Assembly: GCF_050947875.1 (NCBI RefSeq) | Contig: NC_134568.1 | Coordinates: 259,915,115-259,979,114, forward strand | Length of the DNA stretch: 64,000 nt | Reading direction: 5' to 3' | Source of the DNA: Dermacentor variabilis | Taxonomy: Eukaryota; Arthropoda; Arachnida; Ixodida; Ixodidae | In this document: in pieces, positions 25,670-37,025 of the stretch | Position numbering within the stretch: the first letter of the stretch is position 1 | Layout of the letters: each line of letters opens with the position of its first letter | Notes under the pieces: generated by a model | Seen by the model: only the letters and a program-made list of their open reading frames with translations | What the model was told of the DNA's origin: nothing | Databases searched by the model: none | Position numbers and translations under genes: made by a program

Positions 25670-27278
25670 AACGTTCACCAACTAGCCCCCTTCATTGCTT
25701 TACTTCATGACAAACTATTTTTTTTTAAAATTACTGTCTTGTGTGTATATTTGTTGACAAGGTGGTTACTTATGTCGGCGTATGTTAGGGGCCCAATAAA
25801 CTAAACTTTTTATTATTAAGGCCTGTTTGTCATAGGCCAATGCATTTTAGTGCGAATCACTGCTCTGTACAAACAAGAGCCTTCGTTAATTCGGCCCCAT
25901 TTTTTTCAAAGGCGATCACTTGTTTCATGCTTTCGTGGACACAAACAGCCCATGTTGGCTCTCATTAACGTTGTAACACTTGCGCCTGGCCGATTTTTTA
26001 AAACATTTGTCAGGTACTGTGGTCGATGCCTTCCGATAAACATAACAGCGCGTCCAAGCAGCAAAAATGGCTGTCGCACCACATCTAGTAGTTCATTCGC
26101 CTCACTTTAACCAGCTCATCTTTGCGCTTATCCGTTCGTTGGTGCAGCACCGTCGTATTCGTGGACAGCGATAGTGTCCACGATCTTTGTGGTTGCATCG
26201 TACGTATGGCGTTTTCTCTCCGGTCGCTGCGTGCCAGCCTATGCGAGAGCGGCCACACACGTTTCCTGACACTCTCCATGTACTATTCAGCACCTCCCAG
26301 CACCGCGAGTGGCACACACGTCCTCATTCTTGGCTAGTGCTGTGTGCGTGGTGCAGTCGACGTGCTCTCGTTCCGACCTGCTTTGTCGAGCACAGTACTC
26401 CGCACCTGTGCAAGGCGCGGCAAAGTTGCGCCTTCGCTGGTGGCTCCTCCCGACCAGTCATCGCGGGATGACACAGGAACCAAGGTCGCCGACCGCCGCG
26501 CAACCACCCCGTCGTTACTGCCGCTGCCTTGGACCCTCGGAGCAAGCCAAGTGAGGCGTTCGCCATGGACTATTTGCGCGGCTTTGTAGGCGTCACGCAA
26601 CACATCGCGAATCTCGGAGCATCGACAGTTTTGCGCTTGTCGACGCTGTCGCTACGGTTGGATGGCTTATTTTCCGTGCTTATCAACAGCCGAATGGCCT
26701 GCTCTACAGTTACACGTTGTCATGATACATCTTTCCTATTTCTCGCGAAATGAAGACCTTGGTGCCGTTTGAGTCTTAAGCGCTCCGTTTAAGCAGTCGC
26801 TTAACATTACATACAAAAGAAACTCAAGCAAAATTCTGTATTCATGAAAATGTCAATTACATGTGTCATCGTGAAAGAATGATGAATTATAAGTGTTTTG
26901 CATTTGCGTTCTCGGACAAACGGATTTAAAATCTGGGTACAATGTACGTACGTATACACATGCAGGTTTTGACACTTAAAACACAAAAGCACAACAATGG
27001 CGAAAGTACATCATAGTCAAACGTACTGCGCACAACTTGGCGCGAAAAGTATATTCACGCGCAAACCTTCTGCCGGACAAATTTTCCGGCCCTAGATCTG
27101 TCGGAATACAACTTTGGCTGTAAAACCGTGGTCGCCTGATATACCTGTCATATACTACACGTACAAGTATTAAACATAAGACTGCGAGTTCCACCCCACA
27201 AATGTGAACTCAATACACGAGTCCACGAGAACCCAGTAGAGAACGTCAAGACAGTGAAGTGTGCAATGTGTCTGTATG
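25670..27278. other. Gene-free stretch with GC-rich block
   Basis: 26100-26660 is GC- and CpG-rich, with several overlapping frames on both strands (for example 26187-26471 and 26334-26603). None matches a domain I know and they overlap each other in all frames, so I treat them as chance openings. An unseen promoter or exon is possible. Confidence 0.4.
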
Positions 27279-27820
27279 TAGGGTGTTTCAGCGAACACTC
27301 AAAAAATTCTTAAAGGTTGCCCTTGGTAGATGGCTTAAGTTGATGAGGTGGTCTACTTGAAGCGGCGGACAGTACTAGTACAAAAAAAAAAAAAATGAAA
27401 TGCACCGTTGACTAATTAACAAAGATTGACTTTTGAAGTAATTACTTTATGGCCAATATTGCAATTTTCAAATTCTAGCCGCGGAGTTCGCTAGGCGGAT
27501 GCACTTGGAACGAATTCTCAGGACACCAGTGTTGAGATGGTAATTCCTGAACTTTGCAGAGAAATGCATTGGCGTTTTAGTTACTTTTGTGTTTGAATGG
27601 GTAAACGACGTTTTGGCTAGAATTTGTAAATTGCAATATTGGCCATAAGGTAACTAGTTCAAAAGTCAATTAGTCAATCTTTGTTAATTAGTCGATCATG
27701 CATTTCAATTTTTTTTGCAAGTAATGCACGCCTCATAAGTAGACCAGTTCACGAACTTGAATTGTGCTATCTGCCACAGGCAATCATAAAAAAAAATTGA
27801 TAGTGTTCGCTGCAACACCT
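27279..27820. mobile_element. Long-TIR MITE (~200-bp arms)
   Basis: The left arm begins agggtgtttcagcgaacact (27280) and the right end, reverse-complemented, begins aggtgttgcagcgaacact (27820). The arms stay alignable for roughly 200 bp, including ctaattaacaaagattgact and ggccaatattgcaatt, leaving a core near 27480-27600. No coding capacity. I could not find a clear target duplication. Confidence 0.85.
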
Positions 27821-28708
27821 GGCCTGCATTTTTTTTTTATACATGAAATTACACCAAGAGCTTTTAGTGCTGGCAATCTTAGTGAAAATGAGAACGTAGC
27901 CCTCGACCATCAAGGGGCACTGACGGGGTCTGTTCGGCGCCATAAAAGAAGGCCGGCTGCACAACATACGCGTCGGTCAGGTTAACAGGCGCTGCCCTTT
28001 TTGTAACACTGAATGATAGATTGAACGGCAGCGCACTTGTTGAGACATAGACGAACGAAATGACACACACATACGCGAGTGCTGAACTGCAATTGAAGGC
28101 TCATTGACGTATGACACACAAATGAGTCTTGCACAGATATTAGCCCACCAATACCACCCGAACACGGTAAAAGCGACCAGCTGCTTATCTTTTGAGCTGT
28201 ATAGTGTCTCGAATGACTATGTTTTCATGATAGAGACACTGCTACTGCCGCGGTGGCAGCGCAAAGATGACGTCGCGAGCAAAAGGTAGCGGATCGTGGC
28301 TGCCGTCTGACTTGGTCGCGCCGCCTGGATTTTGTACTGCATTGGTCGGAACACATGCACTGTGCACTCATGTTCTCCGTGCTTTCGCTGGCGACGCTAC
28401 AAGGGCTGGAACACAAACCGCAGGACGGGTGCGCACCACCGAAGTGTTGCCACAATGTTAATAACAAAATAGTTGCACTGCAGTGTGTGAAGAGTGTTTG
28501 AATAGACTGCATTCTTGAAGCGCTGTTGCTGGTATCGTTTCATGGTATGGTACAGACCCTTATAAAACGCGCGCCGAAGTAACTATTCTGTGCGGATGCT
28601 CTCCCGCTTACAATCACTTCGGTTACTAATTCACTGAGCATTTTCCGTTCCTGTTTGTGTGCTTCATGAATTTTGTATTTTCGGAGAGAGGCACACGCCC
28701 ACGCACCA
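27821..28708. other. Gene-free stretch
   Basis: No recognisable gene or repeat. Short frames near 28225-28512 overlap on both strands and look like chance. Confidence 0.5.
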
Positions 28709-28950
28709 CCCGCCGTGGTGGCGTAGTGGCTTTGGCGTTGCGCTGCAAAGCCCGAGGGCGCGGGTCCAAATCCCCGCCGCGGCGGCGGCCGGATTTCCAT
28801 GGGGGGGGGGGGGGGGTGAAATGCAAAACACTCCCGTGTACCGTGCATTGGGTGCAGGTTAAAGAACCCCCAGGCGGTCAAAATTCATCCGGAGTCCCCC
28901 CGCTACGGCGTGCCTCATAATCATATCTTCGTTTTGGCACGTAAAACCAC
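28709..28950 (+). mobile_element. Ruka-type tRNA-derived SINE, copy 1
   Basis: The head is tRNA-like: cccgccgtggtggcgtagtgg (A box region) and gcgggtccaaatcc (degraded B box). The body has the diagnostic blocks gaaatgcaaaacac, gttaaagaaccccc, ggtcaaaattcatccggagtcc and tacggcgtgcctcataatc, and ends ttttggcacgtaaaac. A 16-base G run (28801-28816) expands the usual short G tract. It matches 55059-55293 block by block and, from memory, the Ruka SINE of ixodid ticks. SINEs have no protein and rely on LINE enzymes. Confidence 0.85.
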
Positions 28951-29090
28951 AGACAGACAGACAGACAATGAACTTTTATTGAGGTCCTGAGGGACTAGCC
29001 GGTGGAGACCCGTTGGGGCCCTCGGCTCGCCGCTGGCTGCTCCCATGTCGGAATCGGGAGGCCAAGCCTCTCCGCGCTTTCGTAAAACCC
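28951..29090 (-). mobile_element. LINE 3' end with (GTCT)n tail
   Basis: On the minus strand the sequence encodes the end of a LINE ORF2, reading ERLGLPIPTWEQPAASRG followed by a stop about nine residues on. A short 3' UTR follows with the poly(A)-type signal AATAAA in caataaaagttcattg (near 28974), and the tail is GTCT repeats (28951-28966). It is a 5'-truncated copy and may belong to the same family as the LINE at 61.8-64 kb, but the two do not overlap so this is untested. Confidence 0.65.
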
Positions 29091-31251
29091 CAGATTTTTT
29101 TTCATTCCACGGACGATGTGCTGTACCGCCTGTCGTCAGGATTCTGTGCTATGCACAGACTCGTTTCATTTTCTTTATAGAATAGTCACGCCGATACGTT
29201 CTTCGCAACTGATGAACGCAACAACGTTAAACCCCCTCCAACATGCACACTTCAGAGATGAACTGCTGTTTTGTTCCTGTATCAGTGCTCTCGCCAGCGC
29301 CCACTATTTAGCTTGTGTATTCATTATTTTCCATTGGGCACAAAAGGCAGCCGCAGAGAATTAATGTTTCCACTTTCTGACAGTAGTTCCAAAGCACTAC
29401 TGACCGGGAAGACAGGCCAAGATACGAGCTAGGGGTTTACTACGGGCGGGTCGTTCGTGAAGAACTGTACCGAACTACAAGAACTTGTCTCACGTTATTG
29501 CAAAGGCAGATTGAGCAGAATTATCATCTTCCTTAATGCCGTGTTACGGATCGCTGGCGCTGGAAAGTAGAGTAATTGGCTGCGTACGAATGTTCGAAAA
29601 GAGCTGATATTTCCCAATATTTCTGGACTGTTTTGCCCCTATTTGGTTGGACATATCCACCCGAGTGTAGCGTGCCGCTACAAATGAAGCCCACGCGGGT
29701 TTCCCAGAAACGGAAGCTTCGCACTTGAAGATCCCGGACCAGGACAAATTCTTCCTCTACTGCGAAGCTTTGTTTTCGGGGAAACCCTTTTGTATTTCCT
29801 TTGTAGTGTCGTGCTGCGTTCGGGTGGATGACAAATGTTTCCTTTCATTAACTTCATAATGGTACGGCCGACTTAATGATCCACATGTTTCTGCGCCAAC
29901 GCACGTGAAAGTTTCATCTGCATCAATCTCGTCTGCGTATCAGTAATTTTGCAGGAAGGCTAAGTACATACAATATTAGTTTTTGTGCTTCTTGCTGGCT
30001 CATGCGGTGTTCACTGGCATTCAAATTGTATGATAGTTATTGGTGTCGCTAATGCGTAGATCGAGCGCATGCAAAAGCATTGCTTGTAGCATTTCCTGCC
30101 GGTAATCGCTGTATTTTTCTCTTCCCTTAACCAGTGGTCTGGGACGATCGAAACTTGTACCTAACGAGCATAGAAAAAGTCAATCATAATCTCTGATACG
30201 TTAAAGACAATGGAAGCACATTGCTCGATATTTAGCACTTAAAAAAAAAAATCTTGGTCATTTTGTTTAAGTCGAATACGAGCTCGCTATTTGAGAACTA
30301 ATGAAGTTCGAAAAATATTTGCAGATTCAAAAGAGCTGTATTATAGCAAAAGATGTAAAATATTCAGTCCGTTTACATACTTGTTGATTAAATACTGCGG
30401 GTTTCCTGTGTGGATTTTAGCGGGGCGGCGTACAAAATTAACAATTTACAGTAACCATATAATACAAAGCGCAATACGCAATGCAGGAAAAAGTTAAATG
30501 CAGACAGTGTCACTGTGGGTGCCACAACATCCACTGTTGGTTAGCATATTCCCCTGAGTGACGGTTCGTGGAAAGAACAGACTTCTAATGCGGAAAGGGG
30601 TTACGGACAGATCATGCCTGCTTGTTGGCATATCCGGATAAAAAAATTATCATTGTTGTTAAATCAATCTTATGATGACTCTTAATTAACTGAAAGAGGG
30701 TGCTTCACTTTCTTTGTTATTTTAACTTATTTTCTCTAAATATCCGTGAGCAGCCAAAGAAAGAATAGTCTGCAGTCCTAGCCAGGAAACCATTCATTGA
30801 GTGAATGAAACTCGCTCATCTCCGCTCGTACTCTTCTCGTTAAATAATTGGTTCACAACGTCCTTGCAAGAGAAAATAAATTAATTTTAGAGGGGAGTTG
30901 CATTCTCTCCGTCGAAAGGAGTGTATTCCGTTGCAACCAAAGAACTTGAAGCTCCTGTAAAAAAAAAAAAAAAAAAAAAAAGCATGCTGCGTCTGCTCTC
31001 TGATCCTGCGCAATCGAAAAAAAAAAAAAAGTGTTTTGTGCCTTTCAAGGTCACGGAAGAGGAGGCGCCGCAGTTCAACAGCAAACGAGCAACACGCCGC
31101 GATCGCGTTCCACAGTCACACATTTAAGAGCGCTGGGTGCCGGCTTTGCGAATTCAACACAATTGTATGCACGAACGCTTGTGCGCAAAACATTTTTGTT
31201 CGCAAGACCGGCACGTGTTTCAGACATAAACTTCGCAGAGGCGTCATTCTG
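29091..31251. other. Gene-free stretch
   Basis: No gene recognised. A 23-base A run (30959-30981) and another at 31017-31030 are the only clear features; both could be remains of retroposed tails but nothing upstream identifies a source. Confidence 0.5.
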
Positions 31252-31840
31252 CGCCAAATGAACTAGCGTTTGTTCGACCATCACAGATATAGCTAAAAAA
31301 ATTTCCACATGTTTGTTGGAGTTCTAAACTCGCCCTCCAGGTTTATTTTTCTTGCCAAGAATGTTGTAGCGTTTCGGCGACAATTTGTTTTTCGTGCCCA
31401 GCTGAGCTGGACTAAGCCATCATTCAGTATTTTTTCTGAAAGACGCATCGTATGACCCCAGTCCTTCAAGTTGTGTGTACGGCAATACATTGAAGTGGTG
31501 TGACTGCAAAGGTAGCCAATTTTTCAAATATTTGAATATTTCGAGTGTTTTTGGCACCGGCAAAAGCGCGTAAAATTGCAGTTGGATTTTTCTCTCCGAA
31601 CCTAGAAAAGTCTAGGAGACACGAATAAAGTATATAATGATAGCCCGTTCAACATAGTATAGTTGAAAAATATTTAAAGTGTCGAAGGTACAGCAGATCG
31701 CATAGAACAAAAAGTTCTACTTTTATTTTGCAAAAAAAAAAAGCATTCAGATAAAAAAGAAAGTTGCTTTGGTGGTCGGCCTAAAAATATATGCGTTACA
31801 TCATTAGGTAGCTCTACGTGTCTACTATGCACGTGGGAAG
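31252..31840 (+). repeat. Left terminal inverted repeat of 4.1-kb transposon
   Basis: Inverted counterpart of 34765-35321. The innermost shared block is taggtagctctacgtgtctactatgca (its reverse complement lies near 34770-34800). Scattered substitutions and short indels show that the copy is not fresh. Confidence 0.85.
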
Positions 31841-32699
31841 TTACAAAAAGTATTATGTTCTAAACGTGAAAAATTACATTTGCATTTTCGTGTCAGTACC
31901 AGCTTTTTTTCCGACGCGAGCCAAATTACGTTGAGCTTTCATTCGGGCGCTCCGCAGCCAGGGCGGGGATGCACACGACAAATCGAGCATCGTCTGCAGC
32001 GCAGACGACAGAGTAACTGTGTGATCATCTGCATTTCATTGCGAACAGACGCACGCTTCAATGCAATGCGGCTTGTGTTTGGTGTGCGCCAGATAAACCA
32101 TCCTGCCATTGCACATGGAACTTCATGACGGGTTAATTTCTGCAGAGTCCTGCAAACATGAAGGTACGGTTCATACAGTTTACACATTGAAATGTTTGCG
32201 CATAGTAGAAATTAAACGAAGAAAGCTTGGGCCTATCGGCCTGCAGTATGTCATAAATAAATAAAAGAAAGAGCGCTGGCCTCGCTCACGCAAAGCACTA
32301 TAAATGTCGCATTGTATTCGGTAAATTGCTGTTTTGAGATGAACATCTTTTGCCCTGCACAGTGGGACCCAAAGGCTCTCATAAGACTACACAAGTGCAA
32401 AGCGCCTTCATAATTAGAACTGAAAGCCTAGACAAGCGTGAACTATCTTCTGGTGTTGCGTGCGAAAAGCGACAAGGACAGTTTAGAAACGGTATGCGCA
32501 CACCATTATTGCATCTACATTAAGAAGTTCACGACACTGTGTGCGTCAAAGATGTGCTTGGACCCTTTCTCCGCCCATGAGCCAAACCGTCGGGGAACTT
32601 GGGTCATATCTTTGGACCGCGCTACAGCGATGCCTCTCTCGGAGCTGTTTCCTGGTGAAAGACTCGGTCCACAATGTAAAGTTAGGTGTTTCCAAATGC

Positions 32700-34420
32700 G
32701 GGCGTAATTAGACGCAGCCGATAAAAGCTTGGCGGATTGTGAAACACCATGCGGGTCTACATTTGAAGAAGGGAATGGGTCCACCTCAACACGTGCTGCA
32801 CCACGTGATGGGGCTAGAAGGGCCTCGAGCCGAAAACAAGCGCCGCGAGGAAGAAGCAGCTGGCGCAGATGGTACCTTACCTAATGATAATAGCATGGAT
32901 ACACAAGTGCAAGATGGATGTAGCCTATGAAATGGCATCAACCACCGCACTTGCTGAACGCTATAGAAAGCTTCTTGAAAATGTGAGATTGATTCATACG
33001 AGAAAGAAACCGGTCGAAAAAGATTTCTGACATTGGCGCCTCGTTCATGGTCCAGAAAAAACGGTTGCGGAGTGCTTTGGTGCATCGGAAAGGCAAGTTC
33101 GCATAGCCTTAAATATTAGGCAACAGGGAGGAATTTTGGGCTCTCCGGCAACAAAGTTAAATAGACCGCTAGACGAGAGAACAGCAAGAAGCATAATAAA
33201 GCTCTGTGAGGATGATCTTTTTTTCCAGGAAGACAGAAGAATTTAAGATGTCCGAGGCAAGCAAAAAATATTGCTGCTGACGTCAAGGAAGTGTGCGAGG
33301 AATGTAAGAAAATTAACACTGCCGAAATGCGGCTTTTCGAAGTTCGCCTGCCTGAGGCCGCGCCACTGTTTACTTGTCGACGGTTCAGGAACGCATTCCG
33401 TGTGCGTTTGCATTTACCACCAAAATTTAAAATTTATGCTACAGTCCGTGGGCCTTTTAAACAATTTATTCCCTCCTCGAGATGACTGGGGTCGAGATAA
33501 CGAACGAGGGCTGTATGACCGGTATGCGCAACAATTGCCCAGGAGCTTTGGCGCTCAAATCGCTGATATTGAGCTCTCCTGCCCTGAACCCGGATTTGGT
33601 AGCAAGTATTTCTGTTCGTCAGTGGACTAGTGGAGTGCGGTGCCGATTGGGAACAATCCTGTTCACCACTAGTGACTTCGTGGACCGCGTCCTTGAGATG
33701 ATAAATGACTTAAGATCGCGTCACTTTGTCAGCAAATCCAAGCTCGGCACCTACGCAATTTGAAGAGCGCTCTCACACCTGCAGAAGCCGCAGTTGCAAT
33801 GCTTTGTCATTCAGAGTGCGCCACGGTCTACGTGTTGGGACCGGGCGACAGTACACCCGATTGTAGTCTACTCTCGCTCGACGGGCTCTTCGGGTGAACC
33901 ACATGTAAAATCGTACGTAGTGATATCCGACTGCCTCGACCATGCGACTGCCACGGTTTCGACATTTCAGCAGATGCCGATGGATCAACCTAAAGTAGGC
34001 ATGACGCGAGTAGAACATATACGCTACTACTAGACGGCGCTCGCTCCCAGCATAAGAAAATAAAAAAAAATTTGCGAACTTGTGCTACGACAAGTAAGAC
34101 TTTAATTTGGATGCTACATGGCATTTTTCTTTTTGCCATATCGGAAGGAAAAAGTGCCCTTAATAGGGTGGGTGGCACCCTGAAAATTTTGGCTGCCAAG
34201 GCAAGCCTACAAAGGCCTTTCTCAAGGCAGATTTGACGCCGTTTGAGCCGTACGATTGTGTACGTGAAAGCCTTTTACACATGAAACCAATTTGGGTGCC
34301 GGCGAGTGCAATATTGAAGCGGAAGGAACTGTCGACTGGGTGTGCGAGCGCTGCTCGCATTAATGGAACCAGGTCTTCGCATTATTTCTGACCAACGTCA
34401 CTTTTTCAACTAAAAGTGGC
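32700..34420 (+). pseudogene. Decayed transposase-like gene inside the 4.1-kb transposon
   Basis: Several frames must be combined, so the gene is dead here. Landmarks in order: AECFGASERQVR and GGILGSP (33055-33145, helix-turn-helix-like); GFSKFACLRPR then THSVCVCIYHQNLKFML (33340-33435); a shift of frame; NCPGALALKSL (33530-33560); RQWT; HPIVVYSR and VVISDCLDHATATV (33860-33960); DGARSQHKK after another shift (34033-34056); and GGTLKILAAKASLQRP (34168-34218). From memory this motif series occurs in uncharacterised proteins of ticks, insects and cnidarians. The conserved aspartates would fit a DDE-type transposase but that is inference. Confidence 0.6.
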
Positions 34421-34764
34421 ATTCACGTCGTCGTCGAGGAAAAGACGTGTTACTGCTGTTCGACAGCCTGCACGTGCTCTGCTAGAAAATTGAAACGTGC
34501 CATGTTCGGGCTCATGTGTTCAAACACGGTTCACATCGATTTTCGTAGCCACGAAAAAAAAAATCGGTCAATAATCTGGCGTTGCAAATTGCCTGTCTAG
34601 GTTTTCGTACAATAAAACAGCCAGAAACTCTTCACTGAATAGTTTTTCGGACTCTATTACCAGTGTGTCTTTTGATAGACGTCAACGCTCGATTGTCTAC
34701 ATGGTTCACGTACTGAAAATTTAAAAAAATAAATTTTCGCGTTTAGAAAATAGCTTCTTGCAAC

Positions 34765-35321
34765 CTCCCACATGCATAGTAGACACGTAGGGCTATCTGA
34801 TGTAACGCAGATATTTTTAGGCCAACCACCAAAGCAACTTTTTTACCTTGAATATGGAGCTTTTTGGAAAAAAAAAAAGCTTCAAGTTTTTTCTCGTGCG
34901 ATCTGCTGTACCTTGACACTTCAAAATATTTGTCAACTATACTGTGTTGAGTGGGCTGCCATTATATGCTAGGTTCAGAGAAAAAAAAATTGAACTTTGC
35001 ATTTTTACTCGCTTTTGCCGGTGCCAAAAGCACTAGAAGTATTCCCATATTTGAAAAATTTGCGATCTTGGCAGTCTCACCACTTCATTGTCTTGCCATA
35101 CATACCACTTGAAGGACTGGATCATACAATGTGTCTTTGAGAAAATGTTGAATGATGCCTTCCAGCTCACCTGAGCAGGAAAACCAAATTGCCGCCAAAA
35201 TGCTACAAAATTTTTTGGAAAGAAAAATAAACGTGGAGCACGTTGTTTGAACTCCAACAAACATGTGGAAATTTTTGTAGCTATATCTGCGATGGTCGAA
35301 AAAACGCTGGTTCATTTGGCG
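34765..35321 (-). repeat. Right terminal inverted repeat of 4.1-kb transposon
   Basis: Inverted counterpart of 31252-31840. It ends catttggcg at 35321. An A run at 34869-34878 sits at the same relative place as one at 31732-31742 in the left arm. Confidence 0.85.
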
Positions 35322-35639
35322 TGGAATGTACAAAAGGGATTGGGCGAGATGAGCAAAGGCGATTGGCTGGCGCATGCATGAATTTCATTTCAGGTGTGTT
35401 TACCGTATGCGTAACCTGTGATTGACTTTAGTTACCGTGTTCCGCTGGCGTCTTTGATAAACCTGTGCTTCGCCGTCGATACCTGCAGTAGCCGCCCTTT
35501 TCCGGGTAGTCGGTGGCGGCAGTACTTACTCCTCGGCGCTCCTCGGCTGTCGTGGAACTTCAGGCATATCGGGAGCTTGCCAGTGCTTGGGATATACAGT
35601 GCCATACTAAGTAGGCCGTGGTAACCTGCAGGGTACTAG

Positions 35640-37025
35640 TAAGCTTACTGGCGTTTACACCGATTACACTTCTGCAACACCGCAAACGTCAATCTTGCTG
35701 TGAGCGGAGTCTCGGTAAGCCATGAATGACAGAAAGACGTGCTTGGAGTTCCTGCGCTAGCTCTTCGTGATGGTTTGAGATATAACGAGTCGTCACAGTA
35801 GCCGCGTTTACATGGATGCGAATGCAGCGTTACAGTGTACCAGATAGCGTGTTGCATTTTTTTTAGCGCGTCACGGTAATTGCTACGCTGCAGCGTTTAC
35901 ATGTGACCCGTCCGAAACAGCTGCTATTTGTGTGCCGCTGGTGAGTGGAGGAGAGCTCACTGCGGCAGCTGTCGCTCTCCCTCAATGCGATATTGTGGTG
36001 GCATAACGGTACGCCGGCGTTTACACGCACAGCGCGAGACTACTCTCGAACTACTCTCCTGTCGCAGACAAAATGGCCACATCAACTACATCGCAAGATA
36101 CTGCTACCGCTGCGGTCCCTGCCACAGATCTGAAGCGTTTCTTACGAAGTGCGAAGCCACTGGCAACGCTTGTAGGACGTTGAGAAAAATAATCAAGCTA
36201 CACGTGATTAAGCCGCAGTTAGGTTTCTGGCCCTCAAAAACGAAAACACGACGAACTGACGTTCTCTTCTGTCGACTCGGAATATGACGCAGCTGTAGCA
36301 CCTGTAATTTTTTTTCTGAATGGACATGAGCCTCCAACCTGTGGTAGACGTGGTGAGAGGCTGACCGTCCTCCACGTCCCCCGGGAGTGGCCAGCACACC
36401 CCTCTCCATCCTGTGATGTTTCTCGGCGCAGAACCGTTCTTTGACACCAAAGCAGTTATAGGATTCTTGAATGACGTCGAATTGTAAATGTTTAGCTCCA
36501 TAAATTCATAGCACATCCTCTTTCGAGTGGCTGCCGCTGTGATAGTAGTTTTGTATAGCACATGCCTCCAGGTCCTTGCGTTTCAAGGGCTCTGTTAAGG
36601 CGGTAGTGCTTCTTGCGAACGTTTACTTATGACATATTTGACTATATCATCGCTGTTTCACAATGTATCTTTTCCATAGTACAGGTCATTAACCATTGGC
36701 ATAATTTGATGTTATATACGTTTTGCGCACTTTACCGTGACTATTTTTTAGGCCCCTTTACAGCCACGTAACATCTACCTCTCGTTATTCAGAGCTCCAT
36801 TGCGAACTCATTAACACCGGCCTGGCGCTCTTTGGCCATATCTGGCCCTTGCGCCACAAAACACCACTTTCATCATCATCCTGTCGCATCAGTGCGATTC
36901 GAAAGCGAATCTCATTCACGTAAACGGCGGTAATGTGCTATGGCGCATTACCGCCGTTTACGTGAATGCGATGTGTTAGAAATGCGATGCGACACGCCAG
37001 TTGTCGCATGCATGTAAACGCCGCT
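35640..37025. mobile_element. Element with repeated GCGTTTACA motifs
   Basis: The word GCGTTTACA or a one-base variant recurs near 35652, 35803, 35891, 36013, 36921 (inverted), 36954 and 37010 (inverted). The first and last are in inverted orientation (ggcgtttaca... and ...tgtaaacgcc), so they may be the termini of a ~1.4-kb transposon with subterminal repeats. Near the right end is a 22-bp perfect palindrome (36914-36935 with 36946-36967). No transposase is visible; this looks non-autonomous. Confidence 0.45.
36914..36967. repeat. 22-bp perfect inverted repeat
   Basis: Arms 36914-36935 and 36946-36967 are exact reverse complements, separated by ten bases. The arm contains cacgtaaacggcgg, the same motif that is repeated through the surrounding element. 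Confidence 0.95.

Larger units (their letters stand above)
31252..35321 (+). mobile_element. 4.1-kb DNA transposon with TIRs of ~560-590 bp
   Basis: The outer arms are 31252-31840 and 34765-35321, inverted relative to each other and alignable over nearly their whole length. Both begin cgccaaatgaac and share blocks such as tttccacatgtttgttggagtt, cccagtccttcaag/ccagtccttcaag and ttttggcaccggcaaaagcg. Weak similarity (cattc) extends a few bases further out, so the true tips are uncertain and no target duplication is clear. The interior carries a decayed transposase-like gene on the + strand (32700-34420). I cannot assign a superfamily. Confidence 0.85.
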
